In this document: positions 1 to 8,659 of the stretch, piece after piece
How the letters are laid out: every line of letters starts with the position of its first letter
Numbering within the stretch: position 1 is the first letter of the stretch
Origin: Lutispora sp041687175
GTDB taxonomy: Bacteria; Bacillota; Clostridia; Lutisporales; Lutisporaceae
DNA length: 21,622 nucleotides
Assembly (NCBI RefSeq): GCF_041687175.1
Contig: NZ_JAWLCK010000045.1
Coordinates: 1 to 21,622, forward strand
Direction of reading: 5' to 3'
Translations under genes and position numbers: made by a program
The notes under the pieces: model-generated
The model's input: only the letters and a program-made list of their open reading frames with translations
The model's database searches: none
Told to the model about the DNA's origin: nothing

Positions 1-507
1 ATTAATTCAGGTAGCGGAAACCAAGGTATCACTGTAACCCTTCCTGTAGTTGAATACGCTAGGGAATTAAAGGTTAGTGAAGAAAAATTAATGAGAGCAT
101 TGATCATAAGCAATCTTGTTTCTATTCATCAAAAATCTTTGATAGGTAAACTTTCTGCTTATTGTGGAGCCGTGAGCGCAGCAACTGGAAGCGCTGCTGC
201 TATAACATATCTCCATGGTGGTAAATATGAGGATATCTCAAGGACAATCATCAACACAACTGCTAATGTAAGCGGTATTGTATGTGATGGAGCTAAACCC
301 TCCTGCGCAGCTAAGATTGCTTCTGCTGTAGATGCAGCAATTCTGGGACATCAGTTGAGCATGGACGGTAAGGTTTTCAAGAATGGAGAAGGTATTGTTA
401 AGGATGGAGTCGAGGCTACCATCAAAAGCATAGGCAGATTAGGCCGAAAAGGCATGGAAGGTACCGATCTTGAAATAATTGATATAATGCTTGATAAAGA
501 AGCATAG
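1..507 (+). CDS. UPF0597/YhaM (CyuA)-type L-cysteine desulfidase-like protein, 3' part
   Basis: The frame is open from base 1 to the TAG at 505-507 and gives the last 168 residues; the N-terminus lies outside the window. The visible part begins with the GSGNQGIT motif and continues with a YCGAVSAATGSAAA segment and a VCDGAKPSCAAKIASAVDAA segment, the conserved C-terminal blocks of the UPF0597 / serine-dehydratase-alpha-like family. Known members (CyuA/YhaM, archaeal cysteine desulfidase) carry a [4Fe-4S] cluster and convert L-cysteine to pyruvate, sulfide and ammonia. The three Cys in these blocks are plausible cluster ligands. It is cytosolic. It ends at a strong terminator, so it is probably not cotranscribed with the aminotransferase that follows. 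Function within the family (cysteine or another small amino acid) is inferred. Confidence 0.82.
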   Translation: MNSGSGNQGITVTLPVVEYARELKVSEEKLMRALIISNLVSIHQKSLIGKLSAYCGAVSAATGSAAAITYLHGGKYEDISRTIINTTANVSGIVCDGAKPSCAAKIASAVDAAILGHQLSMDGKVFKNGEGIVKDGVEATIKSIGRLGRKGMEGTDLEIIDIMLDKEA

Positions 508-522
508 ATAATAAGAATTATT

Positions 523-566
523 AGAGACCATCGAATATGATGGTCTCTTTATTTATGCCTTTTTTT
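523..566 (+). terminator. Intrinsic terminator after the UPF0597 gene
   Basis: A perfect 10 bp stem AGAGACCATC / GATGGTCTCT (523-532 and 539-548) with a 6-nt loop is followed by a T-rich tail ending in a run of T around 560-566. It lies 15 nt after the stop codon. Confidence 0.88.
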
Positions 567-649
567 AAATGAAAGTTGCTATTAAAAATTTAAATTCAAA
601 AAATTATTTTAAATTTTTATTTTATTTAGAAGGATTTTTCAAACTTATG

Positions 650-679
650 TTGAATATATTTAATAATAGTAAATATATA
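650..679 (+). promoter_or_regulatory. Candidate promoter of the aminotransferase gene
   Basis: TTGAAT at 650-655, an 18-nt spacer and TATATA at 674-679, followed by a leader of about 30 nt to the ATG at 715. The whole 567-710 stretch is very AT-rich, so this choice is not unique. No riboswitch-like structure was recognised in this leader. Confidence 0.45.
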
Positions 680-714
680 TTTACCAATGTTAAATTTACA
701 AAAGGGGGTTCACT

Positions 715-1908
715 ATGAAAAAGACATATAAACAGTTAGCTCCGGATTACAGGTTATTATTAGGCCCTGGCCCTGTAGAAGTATCACCAAGGGTATTAAA
801 TGCCTTGTCTAAACCTTTATATGGCCATCTTGATCCTAATTTTTTGGAGATAACCAATGAAACCATGGAAATGTTAAGACATGTATTCCAAACTAATAAT
901 AGACTGACTTTACCTATGTCAGGTACAGGAAGTGCAGGTATGGAAACAGTCATGGTCAATCTCCTGGAACCAGGAGATGAAGCCATTGTATGTGTTAATG
1001 GAGTGTTTGGTCAAAGACTTAGAGATATAGCACAAAGGTGTGGTGCTAAAGTTATCAGTGTAGAAGCTCCATGGGGTGAGATAATAGATCCTGAAAAAGT
1101 CAGAGAAGCCTTTAGAAGTTGCAGAAAGGCTAAACTAGTGGCTATTGTACATGCAGAAACTTCAACAGGTATCAAGCAGCCTCTGGAAGAAATATCAAAA
1201 ATTGCGAAAGATAATGATGCTCTATTAGTAGTTGATGCAGTAACATCATTAGGTGGCGTTGAATTAAAAGTAGATGAATGGGGTATCGATGCTTGTTATA
1301 GCGGTACTCAAAAAGCTTTGAGCTGCCCTCCCGGATTATCACCTATTACTTTTAGTGAAAAGGCTATAAACGTATTAAATAACAGGAAGACAAAGGTTAG
1401 CAGTTGGTATCTTGATTTAAGCATGATACAAAACTACTGGGGCCAAAAGAGGACTTACCATCATACTGCTCCAATTAATATGATCTACGGATTACGAGAA
1501 GCTTTGTTGATTGTTTGTGAAGAAGGCCTGGAAAAGAGGTTTAAAAGGCATCAGCTTAACTCAGATGCTTTTGTAGCAGGTATAGAAGCTATGGGGTTAA
1601 AAATGTTGGTTAAAAACAAGGAACACAGGCTTCCTACATTAAATGCTATCAGCATACCTGATGGTATTAATGATGATCTAGTAAGACAATACTTATTAGA
1701 GAAATACGGCATCGAAATTGGAGGCGGCCTTGGAGATTTCAAAGGTAAGGCTTGGAGAGTAGGACTTATGGGTGAATCTTCAAGAAGAAATAATGTAATA
1801 TTGCTCCTGGGTGCCTTAGGAGATGCATTGATGAACCAAGGATATAAAGCAGATATTGGAACTGCCATTACCTCAGCTTTAAAGGTATATCAAGAGGCAG
1901 AAAAGTAG
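715..1908 (+). CDS. Class V PLP aminotransferase (alanine-glyoxylate / serine-pyruvate type)
   Basis: 397 residues, the usual length for the AGT/SPT branch of class V aminotransferases. Visible landmarks are the N-terminal LLLGPGPVEVSPRVL segment, the GTGSAG cofactor loop (about 71-75), VVDAVTSLGG with the PLP-pyridine Asp174, GTQKALSCPPGLSP with the Schiff-base Lys200, the HHTAP motif (249-253) and AWRVGLMG with Arg348, which binds the substrate carboxylate in characterised members. It should move an amino group between a small amino acid (Ala, Ser or Gly) and a 2-oxo acid such as pyruvate or glyoxylate in the cytosol. The start is firm: AAAGGGGG lies 7 nt upstream of the ATG. It has its own promoter candidate and a terminator downstream, so it is probably monocistronic; the IclR gene downstream is a candidate regulator. 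The exact substrate pair cannot be read from sequence. Confidence 0.88.
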   Translation: MKKTYKQLAPDYRLLLGPGPVEVSPRVLNALSKPLYGHLDPNFLEITNETMEMLRHVFQTNNRLTLPMSGTGSAGMETVMVNLLEPGDEAIVCVNGVFGQRLRDIAQRCGAKVISVEAPWGEIIDPEKVREAFRSCRKAKLVAIVHAETSTGIKQPLEEISKIAKDNDALLVVDAVTSLGGVELKVDEWGIDACYSGTQKALSCPPGLSPITFSEKAINVLNNRKTKVSSWYLDLSMIQNYWGQKRTYHHTAPINMIYGLREALLIVCEEGLEKRFKRHQLNSDAFVAGIEAMGLKMLVKNKEHRLPTLNAISIPDGINDDLVRQYLLEKYGIEIGGGLGDFKGKAWRVGLMGESSRRNNVILLLGALGDALMNQGYKADIGTAITSALKVYQEAEK

Positions 1909-1912
1909 CAAA

Positions 1913-1972
1913 TTATTCAATAGCGTATCACCTTATTTAATAGCGTACCACCTTATTTAATAGCGTACCACC
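1913..1972. repeat. Three tandem 20 bp repeats
   Basis: Unit TTATTYAATAGCGTAYCACC, copies at 1913-1932, 1933-1952 and 1953-1972. Copies 2 and 3 are identical; copy 1 differs at two positions. The array begins 4 nt after the aminotransferase stop codon and ends just before its terminator. It is non-coding. It could be a simple tandem duplication, a multimeric protein-binding site, or a relic of the repeated terminal sites found at the ends of IS21-type elements; no transposase is nearby. Confidence 0.9.
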
Positions 1973-1977
1973 GCAAT

Positions 1978-2013
1978 ACTCCCACTTATTATTCTAAGTG
2001 GGAGTTCTTTTTT
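1978..2013 (+). terminator. Intrinsic terminator of the aminotransferase gene
   Basis: A perfect 10 bp stem ACTCCCACTT / AAGTGGGAGT (1978-1987 and 1996-2005) with an 8-nt loop, followed by TCTTTTTTT. Confidence 0.92.
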
Positions 2014-2027
2014 ATTACAGCATTTTT

Positions 2028-2044
2028 TGACACTTATTATGTCA
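2028..2044. promoter_or_regulatory. Inverted repeat upstream of the IclR gene (possible operator)
   Basis: TGACA-N7-TGTCA lies 8 nt upstream of the -35 box of the regulator's promoter. A TGACATACTTGTC half-palindrome also overlaps that promoter. IclR proteins often bind short palindromes near their own promoter, so autoregulation is possible, but the site is short. Confidence 0.3.
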
Positions 2045-2051
2045 TATTTGA

Positions 2052-2081
2052 TTGACATACTTGTCTTAAATGTACTATGAT
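2052..2081 (+). promoter_or_regulatory. Promoter of the IclR-family gene
   Basis: A consensus TTGACA at 2052-2057, an 18-nt spacer and TATGAT at 2076-2081. Transcription would begin near 2088, giving a leader of about 30 nt. Confidence 0.72.
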
Positions 2082-2119
2082 TTTAACATAGGTAAATTAC
2101 ATCTTAGGAGTGGGTAATA

Positions 2120-2905
2120 TTGAATAACAACATAATGAAAGATACGAAAACAATAGGTTCTGTGATAAAAGCCGTTGAAGTCTTGGAAGAACTTGCAAAA
2201 TCCGAAGATGGTCTTGGTGTAACTGAAATAAGCAATAGACTAAATTATGGTGTTAGTGCCACCTATCATCTCCTCAACACGTTAAAACAGTGTAATATTA
2301 TCGAACAGGACAAAAAAACAAAAAAGTATAGGATAGGTTTTGAGTTATTCAGAATATGCGGTATGGCAAAAAGACAAAACGCTCTTGCTTCTTTAGCTCA
2401 GCCGTATCTGGACAAACTTAGAGAAATGGTTGGCGAGACTAGCAATCTAGTAGTTTTGGATGGAAATGAGGTTATCTATATAGCTCAGTCCGAGAGCACT
2501 AAGCTTCTTAAACTCTTTACCCAGTTAGGAGCTAAGGTGCCTTTCTATTGTACCGGAGGTGGAAAAGCCATTTTGTCATATCAGCCTAAAAAGGTACAGG
2601 ATTTGGTATTGAACAATACCAACTTTATAAAGTTCACGGGAAATACTCTTTCGGATATAAATGAATTAGTAAGAGAACTTGATATTATAAGGCAGCAGGG
2701 TTATGCAATGGATAATGAGGAGAGGGAAGAAGGGGTCACCTGTATAGCTGCTCCAGTTTTTGATTGCTATGGTGAAGCTATAGCTTCTATCAGCATTTCC
2801 GGCCCTACATATAGGTTAAAGGAAAAGGGTATCACCACCATTATAAAAAACGTGACGGATACAGCAAAGGAGCTGTCCGAGAGCTTAGGATATGTGGAAA
2901 AGTGA
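2120..2905 (+). CDS. IclR-family transcriptional regulator
   Basis: 261 residues. The N-terminal winged helix-turn-helix (about 10-72) shows the IclR pattern TIGSVIKAVEVLEELAKS, LGVTEISNRL and SATYHLLNTLKQ. The C-terminal effector domain (about 85-258) has YCTGGGKAILSY, GYAMDNEEREEGVTCIAAPVFD and ASISISGPTYR. IclR proteins bind small carboxylate or aromatic metabolites through this domain and repress or activate nearby catabolic genes. The TTG at 2120 is preferred because AGGAG (2106-2110) stands 9 nt before it; an in-frame ATG at 2135 is the alternative. It has its own promoter. Its position suggests control of the aminotransferase and possibly the UPF0597 gene, which is inference only. Confidence 0.9.
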   Translation: MNNNIMKDTKTIGSVIKAVEVLEELAKSEDGLGVTEISNRLNYGVSATYHLLNTLKQCNIIEQDKKTKKYRIGFELFRICGMAKRQNALASLAQPYLDKLREMVGETSNLVVLDGNEVIYIAQSESTKLLKLFTQLGAKVPFYCTGGGKAILSYQPKKVQDLVLNNTNFIKFTGNTLSDINELVRELDIIRQQGYAMDNEEREEGVTCIAAPVFDCYGEAIASISISGPTYRLKEKGITTIIKNVTDTAKELSESLGYVEK

Positions 2906-2947
2906 TGCGTAAGCCTAGGGTATTACTTCGATACTATAACAAACTAG

Positions 2948-2980
2948 AATAAGCATATGTGCAGTTCACATATGCTTATT
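2948..2980. terminator. Hairpin between convergent genes (possible bidirectional terminator)
   Basis: A perfect 14 bp inverted repeat, AATAAGCATATGTG / CACATATGCTTATT (2948-2961 and 2967-2980), with a 5-nt loop. It overlaps the stop codon of rmuC. Neither side has a long T tract (the minus-strand tail is TCTAGTTTGTTATAG), so it may be a weak terminator or an mRNA-end stabiliser. Confidence 0.5.
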
Positions 2981-4283
2981 CTTCATCCGCTACAGTATCT
3001 AAGGCTATCGCCGATTCCTCTAGCGGCAACGCTTCCACATCCTTCAGTTTCCTTTCGATGGTTCTAGTCTTCTTAGTAGCTGCCTCTATGGTTTTACTGG
3101 CCTCTTGAAGTTTCTTATTGGTCTTGTCCAGTATATCTCCAAATTTGCTGAATTCACTTTTTACAGTTCCCAAGAGAGCCCATACTTCTGAGGATCTCTT
3201 TTGTATTGCCAGAGTTCTAAAGCCCATGGAAAGGCTATTCAGGAAGGCTGCCATAGTAGAAGGCCCTGAGATGTTTATTTTATATTTCTCCTGAATATGT
3301 TCTATGAGTCCCGACCTTTTTGCTATTTCAGCATATAGACTTTCTATAGGTAAAAACATTATAGCGAAATCTGTAGTTGTAGGAGGATTTATATACTTTT
3401 CGCTTATCCTCTTAGCTTCTGCTTTTATCCTGTTTTCCAGCTGCTTTGCTGCCTCTTCCATTGCAATAGCATCACCTTTTTCGCCGGCTTCCACCATCCT
3501 TTGGAAGTCCTCCTGAGGAAACTTTGCGTCTATGGGAAGAAGCACTTCCTCTCCATCTCCCCCTTTACCGGGAAGCCTTATGGCAAACTCCACCTTCTCT
3601 TGGCTATTCTTTCTTGTGGATATATTGGTATAATACTGCTCTGGTGTGAGTATCTGCTCCAATATGTTGCCAAGCTGGATTTCACCCCATATGCCTCTTG
3701 TCTTCACATTAGTTAGTACCTTCTTCAAATCCCCAACACCAGTGGCCAGTATCTGCATTTCACCTAAACCCTTATGTACCTGCTCAAGCCTTTCGCTTAC
3801 AAGCCTAAAGGAGTCACCAAGTCTCTTCTCCAATGTATCATTGAGCTTCTCATCCACCGTTACTCTCATAGCTTCCAGCTTCTCACTGTTATCCTTCATA
3901 ATACTGTTGAGCTTTAACTCCAGTTCCTTTCTCATTGCCTCCAGCTTCTCTTCGTTGGTTTCTGCCAGCCTTGCCATTCGGCTATCCATAGAGTCCACCT
4001 GCATATGCTGAAGTTTTGACATCTCATTTATCCTTGAAATTAAAGAATCACTTAGGCCCTTCATGGAACTGGAAACTTCTCCTCTGCTCAACCCCATCTC
4101 TTCTCTTATAATCTTTTCTGTCTTGTCCAATAACTTTTCCAAATATTCTATTCTGCTTTCTGCAGCGGTTATTTGCTGTTTCAACTTTTCGTTTCTTTTG
4201 GCTGCGCTGCCTCTTTCAACAAGCATCACCAGTAATACAAGGAGGCTGATAATAAAAGCCCCTAAATCAAAAATATTCTCCAT
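2976..4283 (-). CDS. rmuC: DNA recombination protein RmuC
   Basis: 435 residues, typical for RmuC. A single N-terminal membrane-type helix (about 7-22, AFIISLLVLLVMLVE) is followed by a long charged coiled coil (about 25-190) and the RmuC core (about 185-400) with GVGDLKKVLTNVKTRGIWGE and the conserved VLLPIDAKFPQEDF block. RmuC limits DNA inversions and other rearrangements at short inverted repeats in E. coli and has a nuclease-like core fold. The start ATG at 4283 follows GGTGGAG. It begins 13 nt after the sbcC stop and is the last gene of the sbcD-sbcC-rmuC operon, which puts two systems that act on hairpins and inverted repeats together. Strings of Ser-rich frames on the other strand are shadows. 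Confidence 0.93.
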   Translation of the reverse strand: MENIFDLGAFIISLLVLLVMLVERGSAAKRNEKLKQQITAAESRIEYLEKLLDKTEKIIREEMGLSRGEVSSSMKGLSDSLISRINEMSKLQHMQVDSMDSRMARLAETNEEKLEAMRKELELKLNSIMKDNSEKLEAMRVTVDEKLNDTLEKRLGDSFRLVSERLEQVHKGLGEMQILATGVGDLKKVLTNVKTRGIWGEIQLGNILEQILTPEQYYTNISTRKNSQEKVEFAIRLPGKGGDGEEVLLPIDAKFPQEDFQRMVEAGEKGDAIAMEEAAKQLENRIKAEAKRISEKYINPPTTTDFAIMFLPIESLYAEIAKRSGLIEHIQEKYKINISGPSTMAAFLNSLSMGFRTLAIQKRSSEVWALLGTVKSEFSKFGDILDKTNKKLQEASKTIEAATKKTRTIERKLKDVEALPLEESAIALDTVADEE

Positions 4284-4296
4284 TTCTCCACCTCAT

Positions 4297-7200
4297 CTAA
4301 ACTACTACCACTTTTGAGTTGCTTCCTGTCATAGTCTGGGTTACTTCGATCCTTGCCCTTATTCTCTCTTTCAGCTCTCCCACATGAGATATTACTCCCA
4401 CCAGCTTGCCGGTTTTCTGCAGATCTAACAAACATTGTATTGATTTCTCCAAAGAATCCTCATCCAAACTGCCGAAGCCTTCATCGATAAATATGGTATC
4501 TAAGCTTATACCTCCTGCATAGGATTGTACCACATCAGACAATCCCAAAGCCAGAGATAAGGAGGCCTTGAAGCTTTCTCCTCCCGATATGACCTTCACA
4601 TGGCGGGGTAAACCTGTATAATAATCAAATATCTCAATTTCTAACCCCTGCTGGGCATTTCCTTTTTGCTTTTCCTTAATCCTGGAAAGTTCAAATCTGC
4701 CATCTGTCATCTTTCTGAGTCTCTGATTAGCAGCATAGATAATATCATCAAAATATGCCGCCAGCACATATCTCTCAAAGCTTAGTCTTTCTCTGTTGTT
4801 CCCTTTAGCCATATTAGCCAGGTGACCCACTATACTATATGCATCTTCCTGCTCCTTCTTCTCACTGCCTGCAGCCTTCAAATTCTCCAGCAATCCCTTA
4901 TTATGCATCAATCGAGCAAAGTTTTGCTTTATGGCTTTTTCCACTTCTGCTTTTTTGTTTTTATATAAAGCTATGCTCTGATTTATATCTTCAATGTTAG
5001 CAGGCTCCAAACCTTCGATATTCTTTAATGCTTTTGTTAGTCTGTCTGCAGCAGACTTGAGTTCTTCTTTATATTTATTTATCTCGGCTTCCAGAGCCTC
5101 CATTGCTTCTTCTGTCATCTTTGCAGCCTCATATTGCTCATTGTCTTCAAATCCTACATTCAACAAAGACTCTGTAAACTTTGAAGCAGCCTCTTTATAT
5201 TCCTCTTCAGCATTTTCCATGCTTTTCTCCATAAAACTCTTGTTAGCCTCTTCCTTTGCCATTTCAACCTCAGCCATTCTAAAGGCTTCTCTGGCATCAT
5301 CATAAGCCTTCTTCATCCTGCTGTATTTCTCTTCCAGATTATTTATATGCACCAAAAGCTGAGCTTCCTCTTTTATACCATAAGATAAATCCTTTTCTAT
5401 CTTAGATAATAAGGCCTTGTTTCCCTCAACCTGAGCATATAGATTTCTGTATTCCTTTTCATGGATAAGAACCAAACTCTCTTTTGATTCCAAATCCTTT
5501 TCCGATTTATCCAAAAGTTCCTGCAGCTTGTCTTTTTCTTTCCTTTTTCTATCTAAATCAGCTATATATGTTTTTATGATTGTTATACTGTCTTCGTATT
5601 TTTCAATAATGGCTTTAATATTTTCTTCTTCCAATACATCAGACAAATCCTGCTTTAGCTTATCAACGGTTTTCCTTTGGCCTTCTCCCTTAGCTCTTAC
5701 ATCTGCATACTCATCAGCCGCTTTTCTCAGCTTATCACTTATTGCATCCAATTCAGCCTTCTTGCTTTTCAATTCCTCTTCCGAAGGCATACCTGATAAT
5801 TCCTTTGCAGGGCTTGGGTGATGCAAGGATCCGCAAACAGGACAAGGCTGCTGGTCTTTCAAGTCTTTTGCCAATAATCCTGCTTGTCCTTTGAAAAAGA
5901 GGAGGCTTAATTCATCAACAATCTTTTTCTTCTCTTCATAAGCTTTATATAATTCTTCATAGGAAGCCTTCTTTTTTATATAATCGCTTCTTAAGTCCTG
6001 AAGAGATTGATTCTCTATTTCAAAGCTTTTAAGCTTTGTTAAGATGTCTTCCTTTTCCTTCAAATCCTTTTCATTTTTCATATATTGGAGTGTAGCTTCG
6101 TTTGCAGCTTCTATATCAGCTTTAAGCTTCTTTATATGCTCCTTTAGCGTCTCTATTTCTTCCTTGTTTTTCTTTATGGCCTTCTCTTTCAGTTCCAGAC
6201 TTTTCATAAGCTCTTCCAGCCTTGTGGAAAGCCCCTCATATTCCCTTACCTTATCTATATCCTTTTTTAGCTCCCCTATTTTATCCTGCAGCTTCCTTCT
6301 CTCTTCTTCCTGTTCCTCTTCTTTTGATAAATTTTTCTTGGATTTTTCATAGTTCTCAAGAGCAGCTGCAAGTGAAAGCTTAGATTTTTCATGCTCCAAT
6401 ATTGCCTTGTCAAGCTCCGCTTTTCTTTTTATCTTCTGCTCTTCTACAGCCTTTATCAAGAAAGCTTTTTTCGCTCTTTGAAGCTTTCTTTCCTTTTCAT
6501 CCCACAGATTCTTACTATTCTGCAGCAGATTTAAATCCCTCTCCGCATTTTTTCTTTCTTCAAATCTATTGTTGATTTCAATACCCTTCAAAAGAGCTCC
6601 CTGAAGCTTTTCCAACTCACCTGCCAGGCTTTCTGCTTCCATTTCCAGCTTTTTTTCCTCTTCATTGTCTTCCTTAATTAGATTTTCAAGCTCTTCTTTC
6701 ATTTCATCAATATTGACATGGTCTGCTTCTGCTTTGGCTTTTAGCTCTTCCCTTTGACCCCATTCTATGCCTCTTATATAAGTAAGCTCTTTTTGTTCCA
6801 AAGCTTCAATGGCTTTTCTCAATTGCCGGGCATTATCCTCCAGCATATCCTGTATCATCTGAAACTGCCAGCTTCCGAATATTTTTCTTAAGATGACTTC
6901 CCTATCCTTGCTTTCAGCAATAAGTAGTTTCCTGAACTCATTTTGAGGTATCATAACAATTTGCTTAAATTGTTCACAGCTTATTCCCAGCAAACCGGCT
7001 ATCTTTTCGTTTACTTCCCTTACTCCTGTCACTACCCGCTCTCCAGGAGCCTTGAATTCAGCCTCAGCCTTCTGCTCTGTATACCCTTCTCCCCTTTCCT
7101 TCTTTCTTTGCTGCTTGGGGATCCTTTTCACATAGTAGTTCTTTCCTTTCAGCTGGAACTCAAACTCTACATAGGTGAGGGTATCGTCTTTAGCAAAATG

Positions 7201-7404
7201 GCTTCTCATGCTCTCCCCATCCCTTCCTTCCCCTGAAGCACTGCCATAGAGAGCATAGCATATGCCGTCAAAAATGGTGGTTTTTCCTGCCCCTGTAGGT
7301 CCTGTTATAACAAATATATTGTGCCCCTCCAATAGAGAAAAATCTATGACCTCAGTGCCTGCATAAGGACCGAAAGCAGACATAGTCAGCTTAATTGGCT
7401 TCAA
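4297..7404 (-). CDS. sbcC: Exonuclease subunit SbcC (Rad50-like SMC ATPase)
   Basis: 1035 residues from the chosen TTG. The N-terminus reads KPIKLTMSAFGPYAG, as in other SbcC proteins, then Walker A GPTGAGKTT (about 35-43), a very long coiled coil interrupted by the zinc hook CPVC (Cys521 and Cys524), and the C-terminal ATPase half with signature VISGGESFKASLSLALG (about 937-953) and Walker B IFIDEGFGSLDED (about 970). SbcC pairs with SbcD to open and trim DNA ends, hairpins and cruciforms. The open frame extends to a TTG at 7425 and also has a GTG at 7413; TTG at 7404 is preferred because GAGGTG stands 6 nt before it and the protein then begins at the canonical residue. With this start the gene overlaps sbcD by 14 nt, implying coupled translation. 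Confidence 0.94.
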   Translation of the reverse strand: MKPIKLTMSAFGPYAGTEVIDFSLLEGHNIFVITGPTGAGKTTIFDGICYALYGSASGEGRDGESMRSHFAKDDTLTYVEFEFQLKGKNYYVKRIPKQQRKKERGEGYTEQKAEAEFKAPGERVVTGVREVNEKIAGLLGISCEQFKQIVMIPQNEFRKLLIAESKDREVILRKIFGSWQFQMIQDMLEDNARQLRKAIEALEQKELTYIRGIEWGQREELKAKAEADHVNIDEMKEELENLIKEDNEEEKKLEMEAESLAGELEKLQGALLKGIEINNRFEERKNAERDLNLLQNSKNLWDEKERKLQRAKKAFLIKAVEEQKIKRKAELDKAILEHEKSKLSLAAALENYEKSKKNLSKEEEQEEERRKLQDKIGELKKDIDKVREYEGLSTRLEELMKSLELKEKAIKKNKEEIETLKEHIKKLKADIEAANEATLQYMKNEKDLKEKEDILTKLKSFEIENQSLQDLRSDYIKKKASYEELYKAYEEKKKIVDELSLLFFKGQAGLLAKDLKDQQPCPVCGSLHHPSPAKELSGMPSEEELKSKKAELDAISDKLRKAADEYADVRAKGEGQRKTVDKLKQDLSDVLEEENIKAIIEKYEDSITIIKTYIADLDRKRKEKDKLQELLDKSEKDLESKESLVLIHEKEYRNLYAQVEGNKALLSKIEKDLSYGIKEEAQLLVHINNLEEKYSRMKKAYDDAREAFRMAEVEMAKEEANKSFMEKSMENAEEEYKEAASKFTESLLNVGFEDNEQYEAAKMTEEAMEALEAEINKYKEELKSAADRLTKALKNIEGLEPANIEDINQSIALYKNKKAEVEKAIKQNFARLMHNKGLLENLKAAGSEKKEQEDAYSIVGHLANMAKGNNRERLSFERYVLAAYFDDIIYAANQRLRKMTDGRFELSRIKEKQKGNAQQGLEIEIFDYYTGLPRHVKVISGGESFKASLSLALGLSDVVQSYAGGISLDTIFIDEGFGSLDEDSLEKSIQCLLDLQKTGKLVGVISHVGELKERIRARIEVTQTMTGSNSKVVVV

Positions 7405-8560
7405 GATCCTCACCTCTCTTTTCAACTTCCTGGATAATCTTGCTCAGGACTTCTGCGCTTTCCATAGCCAGCTCCATATCATTTATGTATTTATAGAATT
7501 CTGAAAAAAGCTCAAGTTTGGATTTTCCTCTTGAGGTTTTGGACAGTATATTATATTCTCCCCTGTTTCCCCTATCCTCCAGCTCCAATAGCATTATATT
7601 GGGATATATGGACTTAAGCTTTCTCATGGGATCCAAAAGTTCTCCTCTATCTGTGAGAATTGCCTTTATGTAGTCCTCTTTGTTTCCTGCATTATATACT
7701 TCCGGATCCATGAGATTCTTGAGCTCACCTCTTATTATTCTCATATCTCTCAATGGAATCAGATGCCTTGTCTCAATATGTGCAGAACCTTTATCGTCAA
7801 TATGTACTATGTTGACTCCTTTTTTCTGTTTAACTTCAGAGAAGGAGTATTTCAAAAGTGAGCCTGAATACCTTATATTATCCCTTCCAGCTTTTTGCGG
7901 GCTATGGAGATGACCTAAAGCTGTATAGCAGAAACTATCAAAAAGCTCATAGCTTACCATATCTGTGCCGCCAATGGATAAAGGTCTTTCAGATTCACAG
8001 GTTTCCGGTTCTTCCAATCCTCTCACATATCCATGGGTTATCATCACATTTCTCTCTTTTTCGTTCATGTTGCTCTTTATTCTTTCTATTATGGCCTTCA
8101 TAGCATCCTGCTGGCTCTTTATGCTTGGTTCCTCATAAATATCCCTTACAACTGCTGTATCAGCATAGGGAATCAAATAAAAATTTACAGGTCCGTATTC
8201 ATCATTTAATACAACTTTAGCCGGTTCCTTTTTCAAGACACCTTCTATATATAGTCCCTTGGTTTTTAATATGCCACTGCCAAAATTCAACCTTTCAGGG
8301 CTGTCATGATTCCCTGCTATGGCAAGAATCGGTATATTATAATCTAATATAATCTCTCCTAAAACCTTGTCCAATAGTTCTACCGCCTCCACCGGCGCAA
8401 CGGAACGGTCATATATATCCCCTGCAATTATCACAGCTTGGGGATTTTCCTCTTTGATTATTTGCAACAGTTGATTCAATATGTACTCCTGATCCTTTGT
8501 CATATGATATTCGTTTACTATTTTCCCTATATGCCAATCCCCTGTATGAATTATCTTCAC
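7391..8560 (-). CDS. sbcD: Exonuclease subunit SbcD (Mre11-like)
   Basis: 389 residues from the GTG at 8560. All phosphoesterase motifs are visible: HTGDWHIG (Asp8, His10), AGDIYDRS (Asp48), AGNHDSPERL (Asn84, His85), ITHGYV and ALGHLHSPQ. SbcD is the Mn-dependent nuclease of the SbcCD complex, acting on double-strand ends and hairpins. The open frame reaches an ATG at 8575, but that codon has no ribosome binding site, whereas GGGGTG stands 5 nt before the GTG and the resulting MKIIHTGDWH matches the family N-terminus. It is the first gene of the sbcD-sbcC-rmuC operon. Confidence 0.94.
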   Translation of the reverse strand: MKIIHTGDWHIGKIVNEYHMTKDQEYILNQLLQIIKEENPQAVIIAGDIYDRSVAPVEAVELLDKVLGEIILDYNIPILAIAGNHDSPERLNFGSGILKTKGLYIEGVLKKEPAKVVLNDEYGPVNFYLIPYADTAVVRDIYEEPSIKSQQDAMKAIIERIKSNMNEKERNVMITHGYVRGLEEPETCESERPLSIGGTDMVSYELFDSFCYTALGHLHSPQKAGRDNIRYSGSLLKYSFSEVKQKKGVNIVHIDDKGSAHIETRHLIPLRDMRIIRGELKNLMDPEVYNAGNKEDYIKAILTDRGELLDPMRKLKSIYPNIMLLELEDRGNRGEYNILSKTSRGKSKLELFSEFYKYINDMELAMESAEVLSKIIQEVEKRGEDLEAN

Positions 8561-8630
8561 TTTATCACCCCACATCTATGAATAACAATATATATCTAAT
8601 GTACTATATAATAATTGGCTATTTAACTGC

Positions 8631-8659
8631 TATATCCTGCCTGTGGAGCAAATTGCCAA
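8631..8659 (-). promoter_or_regulatory. Candidate promoter of sbcD-sbcC-rmuC
   Basis: On the minus strand, TTGGCA (8659-8654), a 17-nt spacer and GATATA (8636-8631). A later TATA-rich stretch near 8600-8610 could serve instead. Confidence 0.35.

Noticed and set aside
1933..1972. Resemblance of the minus-strand GGTGGTACGC in the 20 bp repeat to a T-box leader core
   Set aside because: It lacks the CCGCG extension and the leader structure, occurs in tandem copies, and there is no minus-strand gene downstream of it to be controlled.
4994..7236. Several Ser/Phe-rich plus-strand ORFs of about 100 codons opposite sbcC
   Set aside because: They are the antisense reading of Lys/Glu-rich coiled-coil codons and have no ribosome binding sites or family matches.
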